A stretch of DNA of 63,980 nt from Gammaproteobacteria bacterium (GCA_029862045.1 JAOTYE010000020.1:1-63980); one strand, 5' to 3'. Shown: positions 1 through 9,246, counted from the first letter of the stretch. Notes: generated by a model not told the origin, from the sequence alone. Numbers and translations: made by a program.

Positions 1-435
1 CCGAGTCACACCTACGCGGCGTCTGGTCTTTACACGGTCACCCTGATCGTGACCGACAATGACGGTGCCACGGACAGCGCCAGCACCACGGCGGACATCG
101 CGGCGATCCCGAATGTGGACCTCGACATCGTCCAATTCCGAGTCACCAAGCATGTACGGCTCGCCAAAGTTAAACCTATCGGGATTAGTGTTGTTGTCAG
201 AAACGCTGGTGCTGTCGAGGACGAAGCGCCGGCCACGGTAGTGGGTATACAAAACGGTATTGAAGTCTACAACCGGACTCTGACAGTCTCTGATTCCAGC
301 GGTAACGGCCGCACGAGGTTCGACTTCCCGAGCCTCAGGCCAGGGGATGCTGGTGACATCCTGTGGACCGTAACACTCGTTGATGGAGATCCGGATATTG
401 ACCGGGCGGTCGCGACGACAACCGTCGTGCAATGA
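1..435 (+). CDS. PKD-domain secreted protein, C-terminal part
   Basis: The reading frame is open from the first base, so the gene starts upstream of the window. The first ~38 residues are the end of a PKD (immunoglobulin-like) domain, shown by the HTYAASGLYTVTLIVTDNDGA signature strands. The rest (from NVDLDIVQFRV) resembles a CARDB-like beta-sandwich, with a hydrophobic strand pattern and the end of a typical adhesion or surface protein. No membrane anchor or sorting signal is visible at the C-terminus. A strong terminator follows, so this is the last gene of its transcript. The PKD call is well supported; CARDB is a judgement from pattern. The role in surface or extracellular adhesion is inferred. 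Confidence 0.75.
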   Translation, partial: PSHTYAASGLYTVTLIVTDNDGATDSASTTADIAAIPNVDLDIVQFRVTKHVRLAKVKPIGISVVVRNAGAVEDEAPATVVGIQNGIEVYNRTLTVSDSSGNGRTRFDFPSLRPGDAGDILWTVTLVDGDPDIDRAVATTTVVQ

Positions 436-480
436 AACCAGGCGGGCGTTACGTATAGCCCTGTAACACATCCGCAGTGG

Positions 481-511
481 AAGGGAGGGGTGAAAACCCC
501 TCCCTTTTTTT
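481..511 (+). terminator. Rho-independent terminator of the PKD gene
   Basis: An AAGGGAGGGG / CCCCTCCCTT stem with a TGAAAA loop is followed by a run of T. It lies about 45 bases after the PKD gene stop codon. Confidence 0.9.
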
Positions 512-589
512 GTGCAGCAGATACACGGCGAATGGAAGCCGCTGAATCGTACTGAGGTCGTTTCTTCGCCTCTGGCCGGCACAAGTCAA

Positions 590-620
590 TGAAAAAGGGC
601 CACCCGTTGGATGACCCTTT
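590..620 (-). terminator. Rho-independent terminator of ssrA
   Basis: Read on the minus strand, AAAGGGTCATCC pairs with GGGTGGCCCTTT around an AAC loop (12 pairs, two of them G-T) and runs into five T. It sits just beyond the mature 3' end of tmRNA. Confidence 0.8.
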
Positions 621-627
621 ACATTGT

Positions 628-988
628 TGGTGGAGGTGGTGGGAATCGAACCCACGTCCGCAAGTCCTCTGCCCCAAGATCTACATGCTTATTCCGTCTT
701 TAATCTCGCTATGCGCTACCCGACGGGCAGGGAAAACTCATAGCCAGCTCAGGAAGGATTTAACGGTTCGGGCCCTGAACATGCCCTTGCCGCGGTCCCG
801 TGTCGGTGACCCCTGAACCCCGAACGCACAGGCACATCCGGTCAGAGGGCGCTAAACTGGTTTTTAAGCAGCTAGTGCGTAGTTGTCGTCGTTGGCAACT
901 ATAGGTTTTACAGCTGGATTAACGAGGTAATCTGTCCCTCGGCATGCACTCGGAGTTTCGCGACCCACGTCGAAGCCATGTCACCCCC
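628..988 (-). ncRNA. ssrA: Transfer-messenger RNA (tmRNA)
   Basis: tmRNA rescues ribosomes stalled on broken messages and tags the product for proteolysis. The 3' end reads GGGTTCGATTCCCACC...CCACCA, a T-arm plus acceptor ending in CCA. The 5' end GGGGGTG pairs with CACCTCC across the molecule with one G-U. The tag reading frame (864-896) is GCC AAC GAC GAC AAC TAC GCA CTA GCT GCT TAA, giving ANDDNYALAA, one residue away from the E. coli tag end (ANDENYALAA). The length of about 361 nt is normal. The gene lies directly downstream of its protein partner smpB on the same strand. Ends were set by acceptor-stem pairing. Confidence 0.97.
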
Positions 989-998
989 GTGTCGCTCT

Positions 999-1026
999 AG
1001 TCTATGGCCGCGATGCTGAAAAACAA
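999..1026 (-). promoter_or_regulatory. Candidate sigma-70 promoter of ssrA
   Basis: On the minus strand, TTGTTT (1021-1026) and TAGACT (999-1004) are separated by 16 bases. The -10 box lies 10 bases before the mature tmRNA 5' end. The match is reasonable but not perfect. Confidence 0.45.
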
Positions 1027-1122
1027 TGTGGATAGCTCACATTCGGCACAAATATCGGGTGCCCGGCACCGACATTGTTCGAGACTATACTTTAAATTGT
1101 ATCCATAAGTTTTTGTTATCTA

Positions 1123-1599
1123 TTAAGATCCTTTAAGAATTCTTTCTTTTTGCCGCTGCCAGTCGCGGTCCTTGCTGGCTGCGCGTTTGTCGTGCTGTTT
1201 CTTGCCTTTCGCCATACCAACACTGAGCTTCGCGCGGCCCTTGTGCCAGTGCAGGTCGAGCGGGACCAGCGCCATACCCTTGCGTTCGACCGCACCGATC
1301 AAGCGATCGAGTTCCGGGCGATGCAGCAGCAATTTGCGTGTGCGGGTCGGGTCGGCCTTGACATGCGTCGATGCGGAATTGAGCGGTGAGAAGTGGGCGC
1401 CAAACAACCACGCCTCACTGTTGCGGATGTACACGTAGCTCTCCGTAAGCTGCACATTGCCGGCACGCAAGCTCTTGACCTCCCAACCCTCGAGCACGAG
1501 CCCGGCCTCGAAGGTGTCTTCGATAAAGTAGTCGTGGCGTGCCTTGCGGTTTACTGCGATCACATTGCCGGCAGGCTTTTTCGACTTTTTGCTGCTCAT
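1123..1599 (-). CDS. smpB: SsrA-binding protein SmpB
   Basis: SmpB binds tmRNA and brings it to stalled ribosomes for trans-translation. The 158-residue product starts [24 protein letters not shown] and contains the family signature [22 protein letters not shown]. It ends in the basic tail [16 protein letters not shown], which enters the ribosomal decoding path. The frame is open further upstream (to 1722), but that extension is hydrophobic and atypical, so the ATG at 1599 is chosen; the length then fits the family (about 160). ssrA lies next downstream on the same strand. Confidence 0.95.
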   Translation of the reverse strand: MSSKKSKKPAGNVIAVNRKARHDYFIEDTFEAGLVLEGWEVKSLRAGNVQLTESYVYIRNSEAWLFGAHFSPLNSASTHVKADPTRTRKLLLHRPELDRLIGAVERKGMALVPLDLHWHKGRAKLSVGMAKGKKQHDKRAASKDRDWQRQKERILKGS

Positions 1600-1711
1600 C
1601 AAATCAATCAGGTGCGGCGTGAACGGGGACGCGATTATACGGTGCGTGCTGTTGTCAGTCCCCTGTAATTGTATGAGAATCGCGGCAATCATTGCTGATA
1701 CGAGAATCATA

Positions 1712-3103
1712 ATGCTGAGCAATCAGGCAGCCGATCCAGCGAAGCGAACGTCTTTGCATGGTCACTGGTCATCCAGGATGGCCTTCATCCTGGCAGTTAC
1801 GGGCTCGGCGGTCGGCCTCGGAAATATCTGGAAGTTTCCGTACATAGCGGGGCAGAATGGCGGCGGCGCGTTCGTGCTCGTCTACCTGCTGTGCGTTTTT
1901 CTCGTTGGCATGCCCGTGATGATGTCGGAAGTCCTGATTGGGCGCAGGGGGCGCCGCAATCCCGTGGCAACGATGGCGCTACTGGGCCAGGAAGAGGGCA
2001 GTTCGCCCAACTGGAAATGGTTGGGTGGCGTGGGCGTTCTCGCGGGCATTCTGATTCTTTCTTACTACAGCGTCGTCGCAGGTTGGACGGTTGCATATGT
2101 CTTCAAGAGTGCATCCGGCGTATTTGCCGGCGCACAAGCGGAGCAGGTGAGCGCTCAATTTGGCGGCTTCGTGGGCGACTGGCGCCTGGTAGGCTTCAGC
2201 CACACGTTATTTATGGGGCTGACGACGTTCGTCGTTGCTCGCGGCGTCGAAAGAGGTTTGGAACAAGCCGTGCGGTTCATGGTGCCGGCTCTTATGGTAC
2301 TCCTGTTTGTGCTTCTCGGTTTCTCGATCTCCTCGGGTCACTTTGGCGAAGGCCTTGCGTTCATGTTTACGCCCGACTTCAGCAAACTGACCTGGGACAG
2401 CGTGTTGGCGGCGATGGGCCAGGCGTTTTTTACATTGTCGATCGGCATGGGCGCGATCATGGCCTACGGTGCTTACCTGCCGGAAGAAACCTCAATTACG
2501 GGGGCCTCGGGCTCCGTTGTTGTCGCGGATACGTCGATTGCAATATTGGCGGGGCTCGTGATTTTCCCACTTGTTTTCGCCAATGGCCTGGACCCGGCAG
2601 ACGGCCCCGGGCTCGTGTTCGACACGCTGCCATTGGCGTTCGGACAAATGGCCGGTGGCGTGTTCTTTTCGACGCTATTCTTCATTCTGCTGTCGTTCGC
2701 GGCGTGGACATCAGCAATTGGCCTGATGGAGCCCGCAGTGGCCTGGCTCGTCGAACATCAGTTTCGCACCCGGGCTCAGGCCGCGGTCATGGTCGGTGGT
2801 TTGATCTGGTTGCTGGGATTCGGCTCAGTCCTGTCGTTCAATGTGCTCAGTGACTTCAAGTTCTACAAGGGCACGATTTTCGACAACGTCGATCACCTCA
2901 CAAGCAACGTCATGTTGCCACTGGGTGGAATGTTCATCGCAATTTTCGCCGGCTGGGTCATGTGTCGGAATTCCACGGCCGATGAACTCGGTAGTTCAGG
3001 CACGCTGTACAAGATCTGGCGAATACTGGCTCGGTTCGTCGCGCCGGTCGCCATCCTGTTTATTTTCTTGAAAGCCATTGGGCTATTACCGGACCTTTCC
3101 TGA
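1712..3103 (+). CDS. Sodium-dependent transporter, neurotransmitter:sodium symporter family
   Basis: A multi-pass inner-membrane symporter of the NSS/LeuT fold that couples Na+ influx to uptake of an amino acid or similar solute. The hallmark [14 protein letters not shown] of transmembrane helix 1 lies at about residues 30-43, with the unwound-helix GNxW motif. About eleven hydrophobic helices follow, and the 463-residue length fits bacterial members (YocR type). The chosen start is ATG 1712 ([12 protein letters not shown]), because the longer frame upstream runs antisense into smpB. It is transcribed divergently from smpB across ~110 bases. The substrate cannot be told from sequence. Confidence 0.9.
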   Translation: MLSNQAADPAKRTSLHGHWSSRMAFILAVTGSAVGLGNIWKFPYIAGQNGGGAFVLVYLLCVFLVGMPVMMSEVLIGRRGRRNPVATMALLGQEEGSSPNWKWLGGVGVLAGILILSYYSVVAGWTVAYVFKSASGVFAGAQAEQVSAQFGGFVGDWRLVGFSHTLFMGLTTFVVARGVERGLEQAVRFMVPALMVLLFVLLGFSISSGHFGEGLAFMFTPDFSKLTWDSVLAAMGQAFFTLSIGMGAIMAYGAYLPEETSITGASGSVVVADTSIAILAGLVIFPLVFANGLDPADGPGLVFDTLPLAFGQMAGGVFFSTLFFILLSFAAWTSAIGLMEPAVAWLVEHQFRTRAQAAVMVGGLIWLLGFGSVLSFNVLSDFKFYKGTIFDNVDHLTSNVMLPLGGMFIAIFAGWVMCRNSTADELGSSGTLYKIWRILARFVAPVAILFIFLKAIGLLPDLS

Positions 3104-3133
3104 TTCCGGAGATGGCGCACAGGCACTGCTGAG

Positions 3134-3565
3134 ATGCGTAAGGTCAGTCGTAGCGCATTGGTTCCATACGTGGCCGAGGATATGTACGCCCTGGTCGAGG
3201 ATGTCGATTCGTATCCAGAGTTTCTGCCATGGTGCAATGACGTTGAGGTGCATTTTCGCGAAGGCAATGTGGTGGAAGCGACGCTCGAGTTGCATCGCGG
3301 CCGTCTCAGCAAGCATTTCCGCACGCGCAACACGATGCATCCAAAAGACTCGATGGATCTTGCGCTGGTTAGCGGGCCGTTCCGGCATCTCTCGGGCGGA
3401 TGGCGATTTCGGTCGCTGGGGGAGGCGGGCAGTAAGGTGTCAATGCACCTCGAGTTTGAATTCGATAGCCGCATACTCGACGTGATGATTGGCGCGTTTT
3501 TCGAAGAGACCTGCAATTCTCTTGTCGACGCGTTTACCCAAAGAGCGAAAAAAGTTTACGGATGA
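3134..3565 (+). CDS. ratA: RatA/COQ10-type START-domain protein
   Basis: The 143-residue protein belongs to the START/Bet v1-like polyketide cyclase family that includes E. coli RatA (YfjG) and mitochondrial COQ10. Typical motifs are YVAEDMYALVEDVDSYPEFLPWC near the N-terminus and the helix FFEETCNSLVDAFTQRAKKVYG at the end. COQ10 homologues bind ubiquinone and help respiration. RatA was also reported to block 70S ribosome association, so the toxin label is disputed. Here it sits beside rnfH (ratB) and smpB, the classical gammaproteobacterial cluster. This context favours a housekeeping role. Confidence 0.88.
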   Translation: MRKVSRSALVPYVAEDMYALVEDVDSYPEFLPWCNDVEVHFREGNVVEATLELHRGRLSKHFRTRNTMHPKDSMDLALVSGPFRHLSGGWRFRSLGEAGSKVSMHLEFEFDSRILDVMIGAFFEETCNSLVDAFTQRAKKVYG

Positions 3566-3575
3566 CAGTATAGCG

Positions 3576-3884
3576 ATGGCCCGGAATATTAATGTTGAAG
3601 TCGTATTTGCGTCGGCCGCCAGTCAGGAATTGGTCAGCGTATCTCTGCACGCCGGCGCAACAGTCGCAGACGCTATAACTCTGTCAGCGATTGCGAAGAA
3701 ATTTCCTGCCGAGGACCTGGATGCAATGCGAACCGGCATCTGGGGACGCACTGTTGATCGCTCCGCGAGTGTCAGACACGGCGACCGCGTCGAGATCTAT
3801 CGGCCACTGTTACGTGATCCGCGGGATGCGCGAAGGGAGCTCGCGCAGTCCGGTCTTACTATGCGCGAGGCAGCTGACGACTAG
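3576..3884 (+). CDS. rnfH: RnfH family ubiquitin-like protein
   Basis: A 102-residue small beta-grasp protein of the RnfH/RatB (UPF0125) family. Motifs include VEVVFASAASQELVSVSL at the start, a central GIWGR segment and HGDRVEIYRPLLRDPRDARR near the end. The exact biochemical function is not settled; some relatives lie beside Rnf electron-transport genes. It begins 10 bases after ratA and is surely co-transcribed with it. ATG 3576 is chosen because residues MARNINVEVVF start the domain. It ends 5 bases from the convergent bamE stop. Confidence 0.88.
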   Translation: MARNINVEVVFASAASQELVSVSLHAGATVADAITLSAIAKKFPAEDLDAMRTGIWGRTVDRSASVRHGDRVEIYRPLLRDPRDARRELAQSGLTMREAADD

Positions 3885-3889
3885 CGACG

Positions 3890-4216
3890 TCAAAGATTCG
3901 GATCGAGTTCCTGATCGGTTCGCAACTCGGTGACGATGTCGTCTGCGAAGACTATTGTAACCCAACGCTTAAACGTCGCATCATCACGACCAATTCGAAT
4001 GTAGTAAATGTAGTCCCAGCGCTCCTGGTGAAAGGGGTCATCGATCAACGGCGTGCCGAGCAAGAACCGCACCTGGTTGCGTGTCATGCCGATCTCGACC
4101 TGATCAAGATCTTCCTGCTCGAGCAGATTGCCCTGAGAAATGTTAGCGCGATAAACGCAGCCACTCGAGAAAGCGAGTGTTGAGAAAATCAGGGCCAGTG
4201 TTAAGAGTCTGCGCAT
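3890..4216 (-). CDS. bamE: Outer membrane assembly lipoprotein BamE (SmpA/OmlA)
   Basis: BamE is a small lipoprotein of the BAM complex, which folds beta-barrel proteins into the outer membrane. The 108-residue precursor starts MRRLLTLALIFSTLAFSSGC with a lipobox ending at Cys20. The SmpA/OmlA domain follows, including IGMTRNQVRFLLGTPLIDDPFHQERWDY and the ending FADDIVTELR. It is divergent from fur, as in many gammaproteobacteria. The start was set at ATG 4216, directly before the signal peptide. The BAM machine would be needed to insert the giant autotransporter further along this window. Confidence 0.95.
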   Translation of the reverse strand: MRRLLTLALIFSTLAFSSGCVYRANISQGNLLEQEDLDQVEIGMTRNQVRFLLGTPLIDDPFHQERWDYIYYIRIGRDDATFKRWVTIVFADDIVTELRTDQELDPNL

Positions 4217-4378
4217 AACGTATTCGGCTTGGACATCCGGTTTCAATTGAGGTTTCGTCGGGCAGCGGCAGATCGGTGGTAGAGCCAGGCTGCCAACTGC
4301 GTCATAATAGCCGCGCATCATACCTTCTTGCCAAACGGCACGACAGCCGTTTTCTGTTTGTCGAAAGAGATCAAGCGC

Positions 4379-4801
4379 ATGGAGCAACGCCAGGAATTAC
4401 GCAAGGCCGGCCTCAAGGTCACATTGCCGCGCCTCAAGATCCTCGAGATTTTCGAGAATTCAAATCTGCGGCATTTGAGTGCCGAGGACATGTACAAGGA
4501 GTTGCTTGAATCCGGTGAGGATATTGGGTTGGCGACCGTGTACCGCGTGCTGACGCAGTTCGAGGCGGCGGGTCTCGTTACCCGGCATAACTTCGAAGGT
4601 GGACACTCGATATTTGAGCTCGATGATGGCGAACACCACGACCACATGGTGTGTGTGGAATCAGGTGAAGTTATCGAGTTCGTTGACGAGGAAATCGAAA
4701 AACTGCAGCGCAAGATGGCCAAGAAACATGGCTACGAGATTCTCGACCACAATCTGGTTTTGTACGTCCGGCCACTGACGGACTCAGACGAAGTCGACTA
4801 G
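4379..4801 (+). CDS. fur: Ferric uptake regulator Fur
   Basis: Fur is a dimeric metal-dependent repressor of iron uptake genes. The 140-residue product has the winged helix (KAGLKVTLPRLKILEIF, then LATVYRVLTQFEAAGLV) and a metal-sensing half with the His cluster GEHHDHMVC (residues 84-92). Of the E. coli pair Cys92/Cys95, Cys92 is kept and position 95 is Ser, so the structural CxxC zinc site is incomplete, as in pseudomonad Fur proteins. The start ATG 4379 gives the standard N-terminus MEQRQELRKAGLKVT. It is divergent from bamE across 162 bases. Confidence 0.96.
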   Translation: MEQRQELRKAGLKVTLPRLKILEIFENSNLRHLSAEDMYKELLESGEDIGLATVYRVLTQFEAAGLVTRHNFEGGHSIFELDDGEHHDHMVCVESGEVIEFVDEEIEKLQRKMAKKHGYEILDHNLVLYVRPLTDSDEVD

Positions 4802-4816
4802 CCTCTTCGCTAACAC

Positions 4817-6499
4817 CTAAGCGCGTTTTCTCGCGGCGCCGGCCAGCATCTCTGCTGCATGCTCAATCGTCTTTTGCGTGATCTCGACTCCGCCGAGCAT
4901 CCTAGCCAGTTCTTCGATGCGTTCTTCCTTACCCAGGACGCTCACGCCCGTCCGAGTGGCCTTGCCGTCGGTAACTTTGCTGATGCGAAAGTGCTGATCA
5001 GCAAGGCTCGCCACCTGTGGCAAATGTGTGACGCAGAGTACCTGACGGTTTGCTCCGAGCTCACGCAGCCTTCTGCCGACCATTTCCGCCACGCGACCGC
5101 CAATCCCGCTATCGACTTCGTCAAACACCATCGTCGGAATTGCGCTGCCATCACTTGCGATGACCTGAATCGCGAGACTCATCCTTGATAACTCACCACC
5201 GGAAGCAACACGAGACAGCGGCATGGGCGGCTGTCCCGGGTTCGCGCTGATCAGGAAGTCGATATCATCTACTCCCCAAGGTCGCGCCGCACTCTCAGGT
5301 AACGCCGATACGTGCACTTCAAATACGCCGCCAGGCATGCCGAGTCCGGCCATTGCCTCTGTTACTGCAGCGGAAAAATCCTTCGCGGCCTTTTTGCGCT
5401 CTCGCGACAGGGTCGCGGCGAGTTTTCGATATGCCGTGCTCGTTTGTGTCACTTGCTCTTCGAGTTCTCTGCCACGCTCTTCGGCATGACTGAGTTCGTC
5501 GTGCTCGGCCCGTAGCTTGTCGCTTAATGGGCGCAATTCTTCGGCCGTAACCCGGTGTTTGCGCGCGACCGATTGCATGGCGTCGAGGCGATCTTCAACC
5601 CAATCTCGTCGCGCGGGATCCATGTCGATCGTATCGCCGTATCGTTGCAGTGCATCCGTGGCTTCGGCGATCTGAATAGTTGCACTGTCGAGCAGTTCGC
5701 AGACGGGTTCGAGTTCGTTGTCGTATTCGACCAGGGAGGCAACGGATCGCGCCGCCTCGGCCAGCAGGCTGCTTGCGTTGCGTGCATCATCCTCCGACAG
5801 ACTGCTCAACGCCGTCGCCACGCCGTCGGCCAACGTACCGCTGTTCCTGAGCTTTTGCCGTTCGGCTTGCAGGCTCTCCAGTTCTCCCTCTTTGACGTCG
5901 AGTGCCACCAGTTCCTGCAGTTGAAATTCGAGTAAATCCAATCGCGACGCCTGATCCGCATCTGCTGCCCGGAGCTTGTCCAGGCGTTCTTGCAGCAACT
6001 GCCATTTCTCGAATGACGCTTCGGTTTGCCGCCGCGTGTCTTGCAGTTCACCAAAATAGTCAAGCAGGTCCCTTTGCACGGGCCGACGGCCCAGTGACTG
6101 GTGAAAATGCTGGCCGTGAATGTCGAGCAGCAATTCGCCAAGCGATTTCAATTGCTGCACGGTGACGGCATTGCCATTGATGAAGGCGCGTGAACGGCCG
6201 TCTGCCCCTATCACACGGCGCAAGAGGCATGCACCGTCCTGGTCGAGCGCCTGAGCTTCGAGCCAATCACGAACCTCCGGCAACGCTGATACATCGAATT
6301 CGGCACTGAACTCTGCGCGTTTGGCTCCGCCTCGGACCAGCTGGCTACCACCGCGCTCGCCCAGAACGAGGCCTACGGCGTCGACGAGAATTGACTTTCC
6401 CGCACCAGTTTCTCCGGTGAGTACCGTCATGCCCGGGTCGAACTCGACTGCTATCTGGTCGACGATGGCGAAGTCGCGTATTTGCAGACTGATCAACAT
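4817..6499 (-). CDS. recN: DNA repair protein RecN
   Basis: RecN is an SMC-like ATPase that holds DNA ends and sister chromosomes during double-strand break repair. The 560 residues carry a Walker A GETGAGKS (29-36), long coiled-coil arms in the middle (about 150-370, rich in Glu, Leu, Arg and Ala) and a C-terminal ABC half with the RVASGGELSRMSLAIQV signature and Walker B VFDEVDSGIGG. The length is typical. It lies 3 bases downstream of nadK on the same strand, the usual nadK-recN operon, and converges on fur. I did not identify a LexA box. Confidence 0.97.
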   Translation of the reverse strand: MLISLQIRDFAIVDQIAVEFDPGMTVLTGETGAGKSILVDAVGLVLGERGGSQLVRGGAKRAEFSAEFDVSALPEVRDWLEAQALDQDGACLLRRVIGADGRSRAFINGNAVTVQQLKSLGELLLDIHGQHFHQSLGRRPVQRDLLDYFGELQDTRRQTEASFEKWQLLQERLDKLRAADADQASRLDLLEFQLQELVALDVKEGELESLQAERQKLRNSGTLADGVATALSSLSEDDARNASSLLAEAARSVASLVEYDNELEPVCELLDSATIQIAEATDALQRYGDTIDMDPARRDWVEDRLDAMQSVARKHRVTAEELRPLSDKLRAEHDELSHAEERGRELEEQVTQTSTAYRKLAATLSRERKKAAKDFSAAVTEAMAGLGMPGGVFEVHVSALPESAARPWGVDDIDFLISANPGQPPMPLSRVASGGELSRMSLAIQVIASDGSAIPTMVFDEVDSGIGGRVAEMVGRRLRELGANRQVLCVTHLPQVASLADQHFRISKVTDGKATRTGVSVLGKEERIEELARMLGGVEITQKTIEHAAEMLAGAARKRA

Positions 6500-6502
6500 C
6501 GC

Positions 6503-7396
6503 TTAACCAGTATCCTCGTTGCGTTTACGACTGTCGCGACCCCAAAACAGCTTGGTTCGCAGAATGCCGTAGAAATCGTAGCCCGGCGGGTGAATCAGGT
6601 TGATGCGGTTTTTGGCTGCGTAGATCGTGAGTAGATCATCAGCGTGGATCGCACCGATCGAGTGCCCGTCGATCATAACTTCAGCCTGGGTGTCTTCGCG
6701 CTCGAGCAGTCGAATTTCGATCGGCTGATTGGCCGCAATGACAATCGGGCGGTCCGTCAGAGTGTGGGGGCAAATGGGTACGACGACAACGGCATCGAGT
6801 TGCGGCTCGATAATCGGTCCTCCACAACTCAGCGAATAGGCCGTGGATCCTGTCGGCGTTGCAACGATCAGGCCGTCACCGGAGTGAGTATTCACAAACT
6901 GACCTGCAACGCTCGCTTCGATGTCAACCATTCTGCCGGTTTCCCGGCGTTGCAGAACAACGTCGTTGAATGCGGTCGCGGTTCTCGTTTCGCCGTCAGC
7001 TGTACGCAGATGCGCATCGAGCAGAAGGCGCGATTCGATCGAGTACGCGCCACCAAGAATGTGGTCGACGCTCGCGAGCATCTCGTCGGGTGATACGTCC
7101 GCAAGGAAACCGAGCCTGCCGCGGTTGATGCCGAGGAGCGGAACATCGCTCTCGAGTGTGAGATGGCCGGCGTACAGCATCGTGCCGTCGCCCCCGATCG
7201 CGATCATCAGGTCAGCCTCGGAGGCGAGGGACGATTCCGCACGCCGCGTGACTGGCAGATCCAGATCCATCTCATTGCTTGCCAGTACTTCGATGCCAGC
7301 TTTTGTTAAGTGCCGGGCGAGCAAAGTCATGGGTTCCGCGACGCCCGGATCGTCGTGACGACCCAGCATTGCAACTTTCTGAAATTCGCCGCCCAT
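6503..7396 (-). CDS. nadK: NAD kinase
   Basis: NadK phosphorylates NAD to NADP using ATP. The 297-residue protein shows the family motif IGGDGTML (GGDGT at 68-72), the second conserved block GDGLIVATPTGSTAYSLSCGGPI and the ending typical of prokaryotic NAD kinases. An alternative TTG start lies 11 codons upstream, but ATG 7396 gives MGGEFQKVAMLGR, the normal N-terminus. An AAGGGA sequence lies about 14 bases before it. It heads a two-gene operon with recN and is divergent from hrcA. Confidence 0.96.
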   Translation of the reverse strand: MGGEFQKVAMLGRHDDPGVAEPMTLLARHLTKAGIEVLASNEMDLDLPVTRRAESSLASEADLMIAIGGDGTMLYAGHLTLESDVPLLGINRGRLGFLADVSPDEMLASVDHILGGAYSIESRLLLDAHLRTADGETRTATAFNDVVLQRRETGRMVDIEASVAGQFVNTHSGDGLIVATPTGSTAYSLSCGGPIIEPQLDAVVVVPICPHTLTDRPIVIAANQPIEIRLLEREDTQAEVMIDGHSIGAIHADDLLTIYAAKNRINLIHPPGYDFYGILRTKLFWGRDSRKRNEDTG

Positions 7397-7499
7397 CGTT
7401 AGTCTGTTATTCCCTTGACCCGCCGCCAAGCCGTTGCTAGCGTGGTGAAAGATACCCTAACACAGGGACCGACTTGCGAATTTTTCGTAATTCTCGCGA

Positions 7500-8552
7500 A
7501 TGTCTGCAGAAGCAACCAGTAACCCTCCGAGCGATCGCGCCCAACACCTGTTGCGCGTATTGATCCAGCGCTATATCCGGGATGGACAGCCCGTCGGTTC
7601 CAGAACACTGTCGAAAGATTCCAGTCTGGATCTCAGTCCTGCGACCATTCGTAATGTCATGTCGGATCTCGAGGACATGGGCATGGTGTCGGCTCCGCAT
7701 ACGTCGGCCGGACGCGTGCCGACGGCCAAGGGTTACCGGCTCTTCGTCGATACGCTGGTCCGTTATCGCCAGCCGAAAGACGGCGACATCAAGATGCTGC
7801 AATCGCAGATCCGCCGCAAGGTCGACGACGCTGATGCGCTCGTCGCGTCGGTATCCAACATGCTCTCGGAATTTACGAGCCTGGCCGGTGTCGTCACTAT
7901 CCCGCGTGGACAGCACGCAGCGCTTCGTCAGATTGAGTTCTTGCCGCTCTCGGAAAACCGCATCCTCGCGATACTCGTGATCAACGACCGCGAAGTGCAG
8001 AACCGCATTCTGCACACGGAGCGCGACTATTCTCCATCCGAACTGCAACAGGCCGCAAATTACATCAACGAGCATTATGCGGGCGTCGAAATGCCACAGG
8101 TCAGGGACAAGATCGTCGCCGACCTGGAGTCGACAAGGCACTCGATGAACCAGGCGATGCACGACATCATTGCCGTTGCCCAGTCCGCCATGGCGGGTGC
8201 CGCGCATCCGGGCGGCGAGTTCGTTCTGGCAGGTGAGACCAACCTGATGCACTTTGCCGAATTGTCCGATGTCGACACCCTGCGGCGTCTGTTCGAGGCG
8301 TTCTCCCGCAAGCGTCTGATTCTCGACCTGCTCGATCGCAGCATCAATGCTGATGGCGTGCAGGTGTTCATCGGTGAGGAGTCTGGCTTTCAGATACTCG
8401 ACGATTGCAGCGTGGTGACTGCTCCCTATCATCTCGACGACGATACGGTTGGCGTGCTGGGCGTTATCGGGCCGACACGCATGGCCTACGATCGGGTAGT
8501 GCCGATCGTCGATATTACGGCGCGTTTGCTCAGATCTGCGTTAAACCAGTAA
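7500..8552 (+). CDS. hrcA: Heat-inducible transcription repressor HrcA
   Basis: HrcA represses chaperone operons by binding CIRCE elements, and its folding is monitored by GroE. The 350-residue protein begins with a winged helix (LLRVLIQRYIRDGQPVGSRTL, then SPATIRNVMSDLEDMGMVSAPHTSAGRVPTAKGYR), followed by a GAF-like and a dimerisation domain. It stands immediately upstream of grpE-dnaK-dnaJ in the same direction. No CIRCE inverted repeat is visible in the hrcA, grpE or dnaK upstream regions, whereas sigma-32-type promoters are. HrcA may therefore act elsewhere (for example on groES), which is an inference. Confidence 0.95.
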   Translation: MSAEATSNPPSDRAQHLLRVLIQRYIRDGQPVGSRTLSKDSSLDLSPATIRNVMSDLEDMGMVSAPHTSAGRVPTAKGYRLFVDTLVRYRQPKDGDIKMLQSQIRRKVDDADALVASVSNMLSEFTSLAGVVTIPRGQHAALRQIEFLPLSENRILAILVINDREVQNRILHTERDYSPSELQQAANYINEHYAGVEMPQVRDKIVADLESTRHSMNQAMHDIIAVAQSAMAGAAHPGGEFVLAGETNLMHFAELSDVDTLRRLFEAFSRKRLILDLLDRSINADGVQVFIGEESGFQILDDCSVVTAPYHLDDDTVGVLGVIGPTRMAYDRVVPIVDITARLLRSALNQ

Positions 8553-8579
8553 TTTCCCGCACAAATCTGGGTCGCAGCC

Positions 8580-8607
8580 CTTGATATTTATGGCTGGGTC
8601 CCCACAC
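8580..8607 (+). promoter_or_regulatory. Sigma-32-type heat-shock promoter of grpE
   Basis: CTTGATA (8580-8586), a 13-base spacer and CCCCACAC (8600-8607) closely match the heat-shock consensus CTTGAAA-N13/15-CCCCATNT. The site lies about 40 bases upstream of the grpE start. Confidence 0.8.
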
Positions 8608-8647
8608 TGCACACTTCATCTGAGCAGGCCAACGCAATGGGAAACAA

Positions 8648-9226
8648 ATGTCGATGAATGGACAGCCCGAACGTCCTGAGCCCGAGTCCGAGGACGACAA
8701 CCTTGAACTGCAAGCCGTCGATGCCGAATCGCCTGTAGAAGGCGATGATCGTGAGACTGCGCTTGCGGAATTGCAGGCAAAGGCCGACGAGAATTGGGAC
8801 CGCTACTTGCGGGCGGCCGCCGAGGTCGAGAATATCCGCAAGCGAGCGAGCCGTGATGTCGAGCATGCACGGAGATTCGCGTTGGAGAACTTCGGCAGGG
8901 AGCTACTGGCCGTCAAGGACAGTCTGGAGATGGGACTTGCGGCAAGCGAATCAGCCGATGCACAGAGCCTTCTTGCCGGCAGTGAGGCGACTCTGAAATT
9001 ACTGGCCGGCACGCTCGAGCGTTTCGGCGTGACCGAGGTAGATCCTGCGGGAGAACCGTTTGATCCGGAGCTGCATGAGGCAATGACAATGCAGCCCTCC
9101 GCCGATGCCGAACCCGGCTCGGTTCTGACCGTTATCCAGAAAGGTTATGTGTTGAATGGGCGCCTGTTGCGACCGGCTCGCGTGATTGTTGCGGCTGAGC
9201 CGCCGCCAGATACCGCCGATGAGTAG
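8648..9226 (+). CDS. grpE: Nucleotide exchange factor GrpE
   Basis: GrpE releases ADP from DnaK and drives the Hsp70 cycle. The 192-residue protein has an acidic disordered N-terminus, a long helix (about 35-90, ALAELQAKADENWDRYLRAAAEVENIRKRA) that forms the dimer stalk, and the C-terminal beta-wing with PFDPELHEAMTMQ and GYVLNGRLLRPARVIV. It is preceded by a heat-shock promoter and followed 92 bases later by dnaK, which has its own promoter. A second ATG (MNG) lies two codons in, so the exact start is uncertain by two residues. Confidence 0.96.
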   Translation: MSMNGQPERPEPESEDDNLELQAVDAESPVEGDDRETALAELQAKADENWDRYLRAAAEVENIRKRASRDVEHARRFALENFGRELLAVKDSLEMGLAASESADAQSLLAGSEATLKLLAGTLERFGVTEVDPAGEPFDPELHEAMTMQPSADAEPGSVLTVIQKGYVLNGRLLRPARVIVAAEPPPDTADE

Positions 9227-9246
9227 CACAGAATCCGCCAAAGCAG

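Noticed and set aside
3134..3884. ratA-rnfH as a type II toxin-antitoxin system.
   Set aside because: The two are conserved housekeeping genes beside smpB. RnfH is not a convincing antitoxin, and RatA belongs to the COQ10 ubiquinone-binding family.
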